Shown: positions 37,278-47,095, counted from the first letter of the stretch. The stretch is 64,000 nucleotides of DNA from Flavobacterium sediminis (GCF_003148385.1 NZ_CP029463.1:1240001-1304000); one strand, 5' to 3'. The notes: generated from the letters alone by a model not told the origin. Made by a program: numbers and translations.

Positions 37278-38623
37278 ATGTTCAAAACAACTTTTTTTAA
37301 ATCTGTTGATATTGCTCCGCTAATTGTATTCCGGATAATTTTCGGGTTCTTAGTTGCCATGGAAAGTTTCGGAGCTATTTTAACCGGATGGGTCAAAAAA
37401 GTTTTTATTGAACCGGAATTTACCTTTCCTTTTATCGGATTTGAATGGTTACAACCCTTACCTGAAAACGGTATGTATTTGTACTTTGCCATAATGGGCA
37501 TCTTAGGCATTTTTATTATAACAGGATTTTACTACAGGATAAGCATCGCTTTTTACACTCTCTTATGGGCCGGAGTTTATTTCATGCAAAAAACATCTTA
37601 CAACAATCATTATTACTTATTACTATTGATAAGTTTTGTAATGATCTTTTTACCAGCCAATCAAGAAAAATCTTTGGACGTAAAGCTAAATCGTACCATT
37701 AGAAAGCAAACTATGCCAAACTGGATTCGGATGTTTTTTATAATTATGATCGGTATTGTTTACACCTATGCTGCTCTGGCTAAATTTTATCCTGATTGGC
37801 TCGACGGAACTTTTACTAAGAATCTATTGTTAACAGCGCCATTATTTAATTATATCAGTAAGGATTCCTTTATTTACGATCTGTTCAACCAAAAATGGTT
37901 CTACCTTTTAATTGCCTATGCAGGGATTTTTTATGATCTGCTTATTGTTCCCTTACTTTTGTTTAAACGAACCAGAACTATTGCTTTAATCAGTTCTCTA
38001 ATATTTCATTTATTCAATTCGATCACTTTGCAAATAGGCATTTTCCCTTATTTCGCCTTAAGCTTTGCTTTATTTTTTTATCCTCCGGAAAAGATCAGAA
38101 GACTGTTCTTAAGAGACAAAGAATATATTACATCACAAGAACATTATAACTATCAGAACCGAAACGTTTTCTATTTTCTATTCATCCCGTTTTTAACGAT
38201 TCAACTACTTTTACCCTTACGCCATCACTTAATTGAAGGGATGTATTATGGACAGAAGAAGGACATCGGTTAAGCTGGCGAATGATGCTCAGAAAAAGAA
38301 GCGGATATATCTCTTTCAGGATCGTGGATCGCAAAACCGATCAGTCTCACATTTACAACCATTACGATAAACTTTCTTCGAAACAACATACTCAAATAGC
38401 CACTAAACCTGATTTTATATGGCAATTCTGCCAAAAAATTAAATCAGAATACGCAGACAGAGACATCAGTATTTATGTCAATTGTAAAAATGCTATAAAC
38501 GAAAAAAAACACCTTATTTTCATTGACCCTGAGTATGATATGGCTAAGGCTGAATGGAATTATTTCACCCATAATGAATGGATTTTGCTCCATGAACCCG
38601 ATAAAGTTTTCTTAAAAGAATAA
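37278..38623 (+). pseudogene. HTTM-domain membrane protein, frameshifted by one base
   Basis: A multi-pass inner-membrane protein of the HTTM family (homologous to the vitamin K-dependent gamma-carboxylase membrane domain; the bacterial role is unclear). About seven TM helices lie in the first 310 residues. The frame breaks at GGG 38238-38240, so the first part stops at 38273 and the rest reads from before 38282. One added G gives the typical junction HHLIEGDVLWTEEGHRLSW and a protein of about 448 aa. The C-terminal part is soluble. It follows ribF after five bases, so they are probably cotranscribed. It is unlikely to be a true carboxylase in this host; function unknown. Confidence 0.82.
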
Positions 38624-38642
38624 AAAAATCATAACACTTTAA

Positions 38643-38650
38643 TAACTTTG
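38643..38650 (+). promoter_or_regulatory. -7 promoter motif of the cupin-like gene
   Basis: TAACTTTG matches TAnnTTTG, 23 bases upstream of the ATG. Confidence 0.5.
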
Positions 38651-38673
38651 TGGTTTAATTTTTTGTATGGATT

Positions 38674-39537
38674 ATGGGACAGTTTCAATTAACTCCAATT
38701 GAACGTGTAAAGAATATTTCTAAAGAAGATTTTTACAATAACTACTTTAAAAAGCAAAAACCGGTAGTAATTGAAGGGCTCACCAAAGACTGGCCTGCCT
38801 TTGAAAAATGGAACTTAAACTATATCAAAGAGGTTGCCGGTGACAAAATTGTCCCTTTATATGACGACCGACCTGTTTCTCATGAAGATGGCTTTAACGA
38901 GGCTCATGCTAAAATGAAAATGAGCGATTACATCGATTTATTACAAAAAGAGCCTACTAACTACCGTATTTTTTTGTACAATCTGATGAAAGAAGTTCCC
39001 CAACTTCAGAATGATTTTAAATGGCCAAATATAGGACTACGATTGGTTAAACAGCTTCCGATGTTATTCTTTGGCGGCGAAAATGCTAAAGTTTTCATGC
39101 ACTTTGACATTGATTATTCTAATATTTTACATTTTCATTTTCACGGCAAAAAACAGTGTATCTTATTTGACCCGAAACAAACACCATACATGTACAAAGT
39201 TCCGCATTCCTTAATTTCAAGAGAAGATATTGACTTTGACAACCCTGATTTTGATAAATTTCCGGCACTTCAAAAAGCAAACGGTTTACTCTGTGAACTT
39301 AATCATGGAGATGTTTTATTCATGCCTGAGGGATTCTGGCATTATATGAAATATGTTACTCCTGGATTTTCTATGAGTTTAAGGGCATTTCCCAGCAAGC
39401 CAAGCAATCTTTTAAAAGCCGCCTACAATGTTTTTGTCATGCGTCATTACGACAATTTTATGCGTAGAAGAAAAGGACAAGACTGGATCGATTATAAAAA
39501 CGAGAGAGCTATAGCTGATACACACAAGAATATATAA
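38674..39537 (+). CDS. cupin-like (JmjC/FIH-type) protein
   Basis: A 287-aa cytoplasmic protein of the Cupin_8 group, probably an Fe(II)/2-oxoglutarate-dependent oxygenase. It opens with FKKQKPVVIEGLTKDWPAFEKW, typical of the family. The iron-binding triad is visible as HFDID (His and Asp) and a later His in GFWHYMKYV. LFDPKQTPYMY and LNHGDVLFMPEGFWHY are also family-like. The C-terminus is basic. It has its own promoter and terminator. The substrate (a protein side chain or a small molecule) cannot be told. Confidence 0.87.
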   Translation: MGQFQLTPIERVKNISKEDFYNNYFKKQKPVVIEGLTKDWPAFEKWNLNYIKEVAGDKIVPLYDDRPVSHEDGFNEAHAKMKMSDYIDLLQKEPTNYRIFLYNLMKEVPQLQNDFKWPNIGLRLVKQLPMLFFGGENAKVFMHFDIDYSNILHFHFHGKKQCILFDPKQTPYMYKVPHSLISREDIDFDNPDFDKFPALQKANGLLCELNHGDVLFMPEGFWHYMKYVTPGFSMSLRAFPSKPSNLLKAAYNVFVMRHYDNFMRRRKGQDWIDYKNERAIADTHKNI

Positions 39538-39566
39538 AAAAAGCGACTTAAAGTCGCTTTTTTTAT
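39536..39566. terminator. bidirectional terminator
   Basis: AAAGCGACTT pairs with AAGTCGCTTT around one base, flanked by A and T runs, between the convergent cupin-like and peptidase genes. Confidence 0.85.
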
Positions 39567-40954
39567 TTTGTATTCAATTCTGTAAAGTACTTATAGAATA
39601 ACGGAATGGTTTCAATACCCTTAAGGTAATTGAACACTCCAAAATGCTCGTTTGGCGAATGAATAGCATCGCTATCCAAACCGAATCCCATCATAATTGT
39701 TTTGCTTTTGAGCTCTTTTTCAAACAAAGCTACAATCGGAATACTACCTCCTGAACGAACCGGAATCGGCACAATCCCAAAAGAATCTGCATAAGCCTTT
39801 GAAGCGGCCTGATATCCAATTGAATCTATTGGCGTAACATATCCTTGACCTCCGTGATGCGGTGTAACCTTTACTTTAACTGCTTTAGGTGCTATACTTT
39901 CGAAATGTTTTGTAAATAATTCAGTGATCTCTTCCCAATCTTGATTGGGCACTAAACGCATCGAAATTTTAGCATACGCTTTACTCGGAATTACCGTTTT
40001 TGCTCCTTCACCGGTATAACCACCCCAAATACCATTAACATCTAAGGTCGGACGGATGGAATTACGTTCATTGGTCACATACCCTGTTTCTCCGTAAACA
40101 TCTTCTATATCTAATGCTCGTTTATAACTTTCTAAAGAAAACGGCGCTTTAGCCATTTCTGCTCTTTCCTCTGCTGAAAGCTCTTCTACTTTATCATAAA
40201 AACCGGGAATGGTAATATGGTTATTCTCGTCATGCAAAGAAGCGATCATTTTTGTCAAAACATTAATAGGATTGGCCACTGCTCCACCATACAATCCGGA
40301 ATGCAGATCCCTGTTAGGGCCGGTCACTTCCACTTCCACATAACTTAATCCTCTTAACCCGGTAGTTATTGAAGGTTGTGTATTAGAAATCATTCCTGTA
40401 TCGGAAATCAAAATAACGTCATTGGCTAATTTCTCCTGATTCTGTTCTACAAACCATCCCAGACTTTTTGAACCTACTTCTTCTTCTCCTTCGATCATAA
40501 ACTTAACATTACAAGGCAGGCAATCATTCTTCATCATATACTCAAAAGCCTTGACATGCATATACATTTGCCCTTTATCATCACAAGCTCCTCTTGCAAA
40601 AATGGCTCCTTCCGGATGGATAGTCGTTGCTTTTATAACAGGTTCGAAAGGAGGTGAAGTCCATAATTCTACCGGATCGGGCGGCTGAACATCATAATGC
40701 CCGTAAACCAGTACTGTCGGTAAATCTTTGTCTATTATCTTTTCACCGTAAACGATCGGATAGCCTGGAGTTTCACATAATTCTACTGTATCACAACCTG
40801 CCTCTTCTAATCTTCTTTTCACTTCTTCAGCTGTAGTGATCACATCATGTGCATAAGCACTATCTGCACTAACTGAAGGTATTTTTAATAAATCAACTAA
40901 TTCATTTAAAAAACGTTCTTTGTTTTCCTGAACGTACTGCTTTATATTTTCCAT
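39563..40954 (-). CDS. M20-family dipeptidase
   Basis: A 463-aa cytoplasmic metallopeptidase related to carnosinase and DapE. Metal and catalytic motifs are present: GHYDVQPPDPVELW, RGACDDKGQM and EGEEEVGSKS, followed by LISDTGM. A dimerisation domain (about 195-350) includes DLHSGLYGGAV. The C-terminal catalytic part contains RSGGSIPIV and HSPNEHFG. No signal peptide, so it probably degrades dipeptides inside the cell. It is a single gene. Confidence 0.92.
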   Translation of the reverse strand: MENIKQYVQENKERFLNELVDLLKIPSVSADSAYAHDVITTAEEVKRRLEEAGCDTVELCETPGYPIVYGEKIIDKDLPTVLVYGHYDVQPPDPVELWTSPPFEPVIKATTIHPEGAIFARGACDDKGQMYMHVKAFEYMMKNDCLPCNVKFMIEGEEEVGSKSLGWFVEQNQEKLANDVILISDTGMISNTQPSITTGLRGLSYVEVEVTGPNRDLHSGLYGGAVANPINVLTKMIASLHDENNHITIPGFYDKVEELSAEERAEMAKAPFSLESYKRALDIEDVYGETGYVTNERNSIRPTLDVNGIWGGYTGEGAKTVIPSKAYAKISMRLVPNQDWEEITELFTKHFESIAPKAVKVKVTPHHGGQGYVTPIDSIGYQAASKAYADSFGIVPIPVRSGGSIPIVALFEKELKSKTIMMGFGLDSDAIHSPNEHFGVFNYLKGIETIPLFYKYFTELNTK

Positions 40955-40974
40955 TCTTTTATTTTGAATATTTT

Positions 40975-40982
40975 CAAAAATA
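40975..40982 (-). promoter_or_regulatory. -7 promoter motif of the M20 dipeptidase gene
   Basis: Read on the minus strand this is TATTTTTG, 20 bases upstream of the ATG. Confidence 0.5.
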
Positions 40983-41070
40983 CAAAATTGTTTTAATAGT
41001 AAATTCTTAAAAATTGTTATAAAAACAAAGCCTATTATTTATAAAACTCAAAAACAACTTTTTAGTACAT

Positions 41071-41100
41071 AAAAAAAGCGACAGAAATCTGTCGCTTTTT
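41071..41100 (-). terminator. terminator of the giant surface protein gene
   Basis: The 12-bp stem AAAAAGCGACAG (41073-41084) pairs with 41089-41100 around AAAT, with a T run on the minus strand. Confidence 0.8.
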
Positions 41101-41119
41101 AATGGTTTTATTATCTTGA

Positions 41120-44100
41120 TTAGAAGATCACTTTTCTAATTATTCTTTCATTATTTTCTAATACAACCTCAACAATCAATGCCTGATTTGATTTTGCAAT
41201 ACCTTCCACCTGAAGTGTTGAAGTACTCACTTGTTTATTGAACAACAACTGACCTAGTACATTGTGGATCGTTACTTGTTTTATTGTATTATTTGCAGAA
41301 TTAATAATCAAGTTTTCAGCAGATGCTATTGTAACTTCATTTTCATTACCCGTAAAAACGTCTGTAGTCAGTGCTACTGTAGTATAGCGAAGGACAAAAC
41401 GATCGTTATCCTCTCCGGCAACAGTATAGAAGCTATATGGTGCTTGTCTTAAATCATGAATAACATTTAGTTCTTTATCTTCAAGATAGATATCCTGACT
41501 GCCTGTAAAAAGGCCATCAACAGCAGCAATTGAAATATTATATGTTCCGTTTGAAGGTGCAAAATAACCCATTTGTACTTTATCTTTATTATCAAATGGT
41601 AAAACCCTACCCTGGATAGTCATTTTATCTTCATCAATGATAGAATAAATCTTCATGCTGGTTTTAACCGCTGTTACAGCATCAAACATTCTGTCTTTTC
41701 CTTCCGTTGCCCCGGCAACATACCCTACTAATGTTCTATCTGAAACAGCATTTGCATTTGAAATATCCAACCAAATTCTATGCTTTTCAATACCTATATT
41801 TGCTATTTTACCATTAGACTGACGATAAAACTGACTGTTATCATAACTAGTACTTCTTAAAGCATTATTGAAAGTTACTGTTTCAGATGTTGTAGAACCA
41901 TCCAACATATTCACCAAGAACGATTGCCCTCCTGCAATATACCCGTTAAATCCTGCCGGACCACTTACTGTACCTGTCCCGTTAAAAGTAATATAATCGT
42001 TCGGAGTATAGTTAGCTACAAACGTTCCGTAAAAAGGGTTATTAATAGCTGTTGAAGGCGATGTTGAATGTGTCCAAACACGAACAGCTCCTTCGATATT
42101 TGTGTTTGCCAATAAGAAATCTTCTGCGCTGATCGCTGACGGATACGGATTACCGACTAAGTTCCAGTTATCATCAAAACGAGTGATTGTCGTTCCGTTA
42201 GTTCCGGCATAATCTGCCCCTTCATACGTTCCTCTTTGAATTGTTGGTGTAACAATACCATTTCGAGCAACACCTGTAAAAGTTCTACTGAATACGTCTC
42301 TCATAATATAACCTACTCCGGCTGCCATTGAAGATCCTCCGGCTGCAACCCAATTTCCTTCTCCTCCGTTTGTATTGGCAACTGTAGTAGCCCAAGTATA
42401 CACATAACCTGATGGTGCATTAGCACCATCAACAGGTGAAGACCAGTAAACGTAGTCAAATGTATTACCCGTTGTTGTTCTTTCATAAGTAATGTCTCCG
42501 GTATTTACTCCTGCATCATTTATCTGTACCAAAGAACCGTCATTATGTACTGTTAAAGTACCATCAACTACCAGATTGTTTTCAATCAAAACATAATCAG
42601 CTGCCTGAACATCTAAAGTAAAGCCCGTATTTACTACTAAACTACAACATTCGAAACTTCCGTTTACAGCCGTATCATAGTTTCCATTAATAGTCGCTGC
42701 TTTCATTAAATCGGGCACGCCGTTTGACCAAGTTGTTCCATCCCATACAGTAGCGCCTTCTTTTATGATTGCCGCATCAGTAGCAGTAAAACATGTAACT
42801 GCATCTTCTCTAATTTGACAATAATATTGATAGCCATTTAAACCACTTGTTGATGAAATATTTAAAGTAGTTGAAGTAGCTCCGCTATAAACACCGCCAT
42901 TACTAACTGCTGACCAACCTGTGTTCCCTGGCACATTTACATACCACTGATATGTTAAACCAAAACCTCCGGCTACCCCTTCGGTTCCTGAAACAGTTAG
43001 CGTTGCCGAAGTAGATGAGCAGCTAGAATTAACATCTACCGGATTAAGAGTTACCGAAGGGCTATTCCCGTTAGCATCCGGAAGAACCAATCCTGCACTA
43101 GGATAACATTCCCCAGCAGCTAAAGGTGTAGTACTCCAATCTGCAGCGACAAAAGAAGTTCTTGCACTTAGTGCCCCTGCATTTCTAACCATATAGTATC
43201 CTGGTCCTGTAGCGTATGTATGTACATCATCAATTACAACACTTCCATCCGCATTTCTTAATTGAATACCGTCGTCTTCATTAAAACCGTTATCGATAGT
43301 ACCATTTGTTGATGCTGGTCCGCAACTCCCCACAGAAACCTTTAGTATTCCTAAATCACCTGGTGCAATTGTACCTGTTAAAGCAGCATAATCTATCTCA
43401 TTTCCGTCATTATAGTTACTGGTTCTCCAAATACTATAATTGGTCATATCAACTGTCGCTGCGGTACCATTATACAAAGTTATAAACCCGCCAGAGCCTG
43501 TTTGTTCATCATGAATATCATATATTATCAAATCTGTAATCGTGCTTCCTTCACAAGAAGTTCTATCATTTGTAATTAATGTAAATGCAGCACTTGTATC
43601 GCAAGGCTGACTGTCTGTAATTATGATATCTCCGGTAGTAGCTCCACTAGGCACTATTGCTACTATTTCCGTTGCAGAATTAGAAACTATACTGGCACTT
43701 ACTCCTCCAAAAGACACAGAAGAACCTGTTAAATCTCCTGACGAAGCTGTAATTGTAACTTCAGTACCTACAGGTCCGGAAGTAGGCGTTACTGATACGA
43801 CCGCCGGAGTACAAGGTGTTCCACAAAACACATTAACATTACTCAAATACCACGGTGAAGTAGTAGAAGATGCTTTTGTAAATCTTATATAAACTGTAGA
43901 AAAAGAAGTATATGCAGATAAATCAACTGTACAAGCAGTTATACTTCCTGAAGTAGTATTAGAATGGTCGTATGTAAAGACAGTAGTAAATGGTCCTGTC
44001 TGAGAAGTTGTTGAAACTTCAATTATTAAATCTTTTGCACTTGTATTTGTTGTTCTTCTCAAATCAAATGTTAAACTTGCGGGATTTGAAAGCGCTAAAG

Positions 44101-45184
44101 TTGTTAAATCACCCGCAAAGCTTCCAAAAACGGCTTCTCCTGAAGAATATGTAACACTATTAGCATCCCAACCTGAAGGCGTAGCCGAAAAACTTGATTC
44201 AGATAAACAAGGGCTATCCGTAATTGTAATTACCAAAGTTTCAGTATCCGTTCCATAAGCATTAGTTGCACTAATAGTTACATTATAAGTTCCCGGTGTT
44301 GCAACCGAACCTGTAATTTCTCCTGTAGTTGTATTAATCGACAAACCGGCAGGCAAACCGGTTGCATTATAACTGGTGGGTGTATTTGTAGCAACAATAT
44401 CATACGCAAAAGCAGTACTTATAACCCCTGTTGCCGTTAAAGCACTCGTAATAACCGGTGGTGAAGTCAACAACCACTGAGCATACAAAGTTGTATTAGC
44501 AGTAATAGTAAAAGTTGTACTGGTTGCATAAGCAATTCCACTACCATCATTCGCCGTATTCCAACCATTAAATGTATATCCCGTATTTGTTAAACCGCCT
44601 GTATTCCCCAGAACAGTAACAGTATCTCCTGAATTATATGCATTAGCATCTGTAGGCACGGAACCTCCTGTATTTCCATTTCCGTCATAGGTTACTGTAT
44701 AGGTCGAAACCCCGGAGATATAAGTTACCTCAAAAAAATCTACATAAATCCTATTACTACTACTACCATCTTTTTGATAAAATTCAACTTCACTAGTAGC
44801 TGTCAAACCGGACATTGTATAAGTAGTTCCAGCAGCTAGATTAGTAGCTCCCCCTCCATCAACGGTGTAAGCCGCAGGTCCTGTAGTTCCAGAAGCATGA
44901 ACCACTACATCTGTTATAGTAACTCCATTTGAAGCATAAACTATTATAGAGCCTCCTTTTGTTGCGTTTTGATATAACCTTAACTGACCACTAAAAATAG
45001 CAGGATTAGAAGTTCCACTATTTTTAAAAGAGCCAAAGCCTATATTTGCGTCTAAAGCAATACCTGGTGCCGCTTGATTTAATCCAGTAACAGCTCCTGC
45101 TGCTGAAAAGTCATAAGAAACTGTCGTTTGCCCAAAAGAAAGAGCTGAAAAAAATAATGTTAAGAGTAGTAATTTTAATTTCAT
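41120..45184 (-). CDS. giant T9SS-exported multidomain surface protein
   Basis: A 1354-aa secreted protein with a signal peptide (1-18, ending SFG). Visible parts in order are an N-terminal beta domain (about 19-155), a Listeria-Bacteroides repeat (YTVTYDGNGNTGGSVPT to LYAQW, about 157-238) and a putative Ig domain of the He_PIG type (about 240-325). Then come a jelly-roll-like domain, an IPT/TIG domain (VVSVTPTSGPVGTEVTITA), a lamin-tail-like domain and further Ig-like sequence. The C-terminus (VTIHNVLGQLLFNKQV to KVIF) looks like a type C T9SS sorting signal and lacks the YPNP of type A. The likely role is adhesion or a cell-surface matrix; no enzyme motif is visible. Confidence 0.85.
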   Translation of the reverse strand: MKLKLLLLTLFFSALSFGQTTVSYDFSAAGAVTGLNQAAPGIALDANIGFGSFKNSGTSNPAIFSGQLRLYQNATKGGSIIVYASNGVTITDVVVHASGTTGPAAYTVDGGGATNLAAGTTYTMSGLTATSEVEFYQKDGSSSNRIYVDFFEVTYISGVSTYTVTYDGNGNTGGSVPTDANAYNSGDTVTVLGNTGGLTNTGYTFNGWNTANDGSGIAYATSTTFTITANTTLYAQWLLTSPPVITSALTATGVISTAFAYDIVATNTPTSYNATGLPAGLSINTTTGEITGSVATPGTYNVTISATNAYGTDTETLVITITDSPCLSESSFSATPSGWDANSVTYSSGEAVFGSFAGDLTTLALSNPASLTFDLRRTTNTSAKDLIIEVSTTSQTGPFTTVFTYDHSNTTSGSITACTVDLSAYTSFSTVYIRFTKASSTTSPWYLSNVNVFCGTPCTPAVVSVTPTSGPVGTEVTITASSGDLTGSSVSFGGVSASIVSNSATEIVAIVPSGATTGDIIITDSQPCDTSAAFTLITNDRTSCEGSTITDLIIYDIHDEQTGSGGFITLYNGTAATVDMTNYSIWRTSNYNDGNEIDYAALTGTIAPGDLGILKVSVGSCGPASTNGTIDNGFNEDDGIQLRNADGSVVIDDVHTYATGPGYYMVRNAGALSARTSFVAADWSTTPLAAGECYPSAGLVLPDANGNSPSVTLNPVDVNSSCSSTSATLTVSGTEGVAGGFGLTYQWYVNVPGNTGWSAVSNGGVYSGATSTTLNISSTSGLNGYQYYCQIREDAVTCFTATDAAIIKEGATVWDGTTWSNGVPDLMKAATINGNYDTAVNGSFECCSLVVNTGFTLDVQAADYVLIENNLVVDGTLTVHNDGSLVQINDAGVNTGDITYERTTTGNTFDYVYWSSPVDGANAPSGYVYTWATTVANTNGGEGNWVAAGGSSMAAGVGYIMRDVFSRTFTGVARNGIVTPTIQRGTYEGADYAGTNGTTITRFDDNWNLVGNPYPSAISAEDFLLANTNIEGAVRVWTHSTSPSTAINNPFYGTFVANYTPNDYITFNGTGTVSGPAGFNGYIAGGQSFLVNMLDGSTTSETVTFNNALRSTSYDNSQFYRQSNGKIANIGIEKHRIWLDISNANAVSDRTLVGYVAGATEGKDRMFDAVTAVKTSMKIYSIIDEDKMTIQGRVLPFDNKDKVQMGYFAPSNGTYNISIAAVDGLFTGSQDIYLEDKELNVIHDLRQAPYSFYTVAGEDNDRFVLRYTTVALTTDVFTGNENEVTIASAENLIINSANNTIKQVTIHNVLGQLLFNKQVSTSTLQVEGIAKSNQALIVEVVLENNERIIRKVIF

Positions 45185-45236
45185 TTTTTTACTAATTTGG
45201 GTTAATAAAAATTAGTTTCGCCTTTAGAAAAGCGGG

Positions 45237-45244
45237 CAAATTTA
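45237..45244 (-). promoter_or_regulatory. -7 promoter motif of the giant surface protein gene
   Basis: Read on the minus strand this is TAAATTTG, 52 bases upstream of the ATG. Confidence 0.5.
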
Positions 45245-45306
45245 TGCAAAAATATTTGAGAATCAGTCTTTTTGTTAAAAAAAGGCTTTAATAAATTGTT
45301 AAGAAA

Positions 45307-45789
45307 TTGAGTTCAAAACCTGAAAAAACACTTTCTGTTGCTGAAATCACAGCTAAAATGGAATATTATTGTTCCTACCAAGATCGTTGTTATAAAGAAA
45401 TTTATGAGAAGTTAAAATCGTTTCATTTAATACCGGAAGCTAAAGAAAAAATTTTACTCCATTTAATGGAAAACAACTTTGTCAATGAAGAACGTTTTGC
45501 CAAGAGTTTTGTTCGCGGTAAACATCGCTATAAATACTGGGGAAGAGTACGCATTACGAATGAATTAAAGTTTCGGGATATTTCATCCCGACTAATTCGG
45601 GAAGCACTGGCTGAAATTTCTGAAGAAGAATATTTTGATAATTTTCACCAATTGGCAGAAAAGCATTGGATTAGTTTAAAAGAACCGAAAGGTTCTAAAA
45701 AAAACAAGAAGTTTACCGACTTTTTATATCGGAAAGGCTATGAATCCCATTTAATTTTTGACAAACTAAATGAGTTGAATACTCACTAA
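45307..45789 (+). CDS. recX: regulatory protein RecX
   Basis: A 160-aa modulator of RecA filaments. It is helical throughout, with the RecX three-helix repeats: YCSYQDRCYKEIYEKLKSF, NNFVNEERFAKSFVRGKHRYKYWGRVRI and FTDFLYRKGYESHLIFDKL. The start is a TTG at 45307; an in-frame stop lies 15 bases upstream. The first ATG (45358) would cut into the first conserved helix, so I kept the TTG. No strong ribosome-binding sequence or promoter motif is evident. Confidence 0.9.
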   Translation: MSSKPEKTLSVAEITAKMEYYCSYQDRCYKEIYEKLKSFHLIPEAKEKILLHLMENNFVNEERFAKSFVRGKHRYKYWGRVRITNELKFRDISSRLIREALAEISEEEYFDNFHQLAEKHWISLKEPKGSKKNKKFTDFLYRKGYESHLIFDKLNELNTH

Positions 45790-45920
45790 AATAAATTGAA
45801 AAATGAAAATTTAGATTTTCTTTTTTTCTTATTTTTCTGTGGTTTCTTTTGCTCCTCTTTGTTTTGCAGCGGAGCAACACCTACGTTTAAAACTTCTTTT
45901 AAATGTTGATTGATTTCCAT
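45786..45920 (-). CDS. possible 44-aa basic small protein
   Basis: A short open frame on the minus strand starting MEINQHLKEVLNVGVAPLQN and ending in a very basic stretch of Lys, Arg and Asn, then FSFFNLF. Its stop codon overlaps the recX stop region. The case for it is a good -7 motif 15 bases upstream of the ATG and a gap that is otherwise empty. The case against it is the short length and low complexity. Function unknown. Confidence 0.4.
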   Translation of the reverse strand: MEINQHLKEVLNVGVAPLQNKEEQKKPQKNKKKRKSKFSFFNLF

Positions 45921-45935
45921 GTTTAATTTTTTTTA

Positions 45936-45943
45936 CAAAATTA
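45936..45943 (-). promoter_or_regulatory. -7 promoter motif upstream of the small basic ORF
   Basis: Read on the minus strand this is TAATTTTG, a full match to TAnnTTTG; a TTTTG further upstream is 28 bases away, longer than ideal. Confidence 0.35.
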
Positions 45944-46020
45944 CTCACTACTTATTAAGATTGTCTTTATTCAAAATAAAGTAATCGTTAAATCTAAAAT
46001 ACAGATAAAACTTATTGCCT

Positions 46021-46028
46021 TATCTTTG
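46021..46028 (+). promoter_or_regulatory. -7 promoter motif of thiL
   Basis: TATCTTTG matches TAnnTTTG, 16 bases upstream of the ATG at 46045. It lies within the longer open frame and so supports the shorter start. Confidence 0.6.
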
Positions 46029-46044
46029 CACAAAAATTAAGAAC

Positions 46045-47094
46045 ATGCTGGAAGATAAAAACCAACATAAAACCAATATAGAGTCTTTAGGTGAATTCGG
46101 ACTGATTGATTATTTGACTAAAAATATTGAAATATCTCAAGAATCAACTTTGAAAGGTATCGGAGATGACGCTGCTGTTTTAGATTTTAAAGATAAAAAA
46201 GCGGTTATTTCTACGGATCTGTTAGTAGAAGGTGTTCATTTTGATTTGGCATATATGCCTTTAAAGCATTTAGGATATAAGGCTGTAGCAGCTAATGTAT
46301 CTGACATTTGTGCTATGAACGCAACACCTACACAAATCACGGTTTCATTAGCTCTTTCTAACCGATTTCCTTTAGAAGCTGTTGAAGAACTTTACGAAGG
46401 AATAAAATTAGCCGCTAAGATCTATAATGTTGATATTATTGGAGGAGATACAACTTCTTCACAAAAAGGATTAATTATTAGCATTACAGCTATAGGCGAA
46501 GCCAATTTAAACGATATTGTATACCGTAGCGGAGCCCAACCCAATGATCTACTAGTGGTTACCGGAGACATAGGAGCCGCTTATATGGGGTTACAGGTTT
46601 TAGAACGGGAAAAGCAAGTTTTTTTGGTAAACCCTAACAACCAACCGGATTTAGAGGCTTACACTTACTTAATAGAGCGACAGCTTAAACCGGAAGCACG
46701 AAAAGACATCAAGGAGATTTTAGAAAAACTCGAAATAAAACCTACCGCTATGATCGATATTTCAGACGGACTATCGTCCGAAATATTGCATTTGTGTAAA
46801 CAAAGCGGCGTAGGATGCAACTTATATGAGGATAAAATTCCGGGTGATCCGCAATTGATCAATGTTTGTGAAGAATTTAATCTGGATATCACAACTATTG
46901 CTTTAAACGGCGGTGAAGATTATGAATTACTGTTTACCATTTCAACGGAAGATTATGACAAAATAAAAGGGAATCCGAACTTCACTGTTATCGGACATAT
47001 GACGGAAGAAAAAGAAGGTACCCACCTTATTACTCGTGCCAACACTAAAATTGCTTTAAAAGCCAGAGGTTGGAATGCTATAAAAGAAGAATAA
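46045..47094 (+). CDS. thiL: thiamine-monophosphate kinase
   Basis: Phosphorylates thiamine phosphate to thiamine diphosphate. 349 aa from ATG 46045. The family motifs are GLIDYLTKN, GIGDDAAVLDF, STDLLVEGVHFDLAYMPLKHLGYKA, NVSDICAMNA, GGDTTSS, DISDGLSSEILHLC and GGEDYELLF. The frame is open back to 46015, but that part covers the promoter. The gene converges with the response-regulator gene, one base away. Confidence 0.95.
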   Translation: MLEDKNQHKTNIESLGEFGLIDYLTKNIEISQESTLKGIGDDAAVLDFKDKKAVISTDLLVEGVHFDLAYMPLKHLGYKAVAANVSDICAMNATPTQITVSLALSNRFPLEAVEELYEGIKLAAKIYNVDIIGGDTTSSQKGLIISITAIGEANLNDIVYRSGAQPNDLLVVTGDIGAAYMGLQVLEREKQVFLVNPNNQPDLEAYTYLIERQLKPEARKDIKEILEKLEIKPTAMIDISDGLSSEILHLCKQSGVGCNLYEDKIPGDPQLINVCEEFNLDITTIALNGGEDYELLFTISTEDYDKIKGNPNFTVIGHMTEEKEGTHLITRANTKIALKARGWNAIKEE

Positions 47095-47095
47095 T

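Noticed and set aside
37278..38623. True vitamin K-dependent gamma-carboxylase
   Set aside because: HTTM proteins in bacteria share only the membrane fold, and nothing here points to a Gla substrate.
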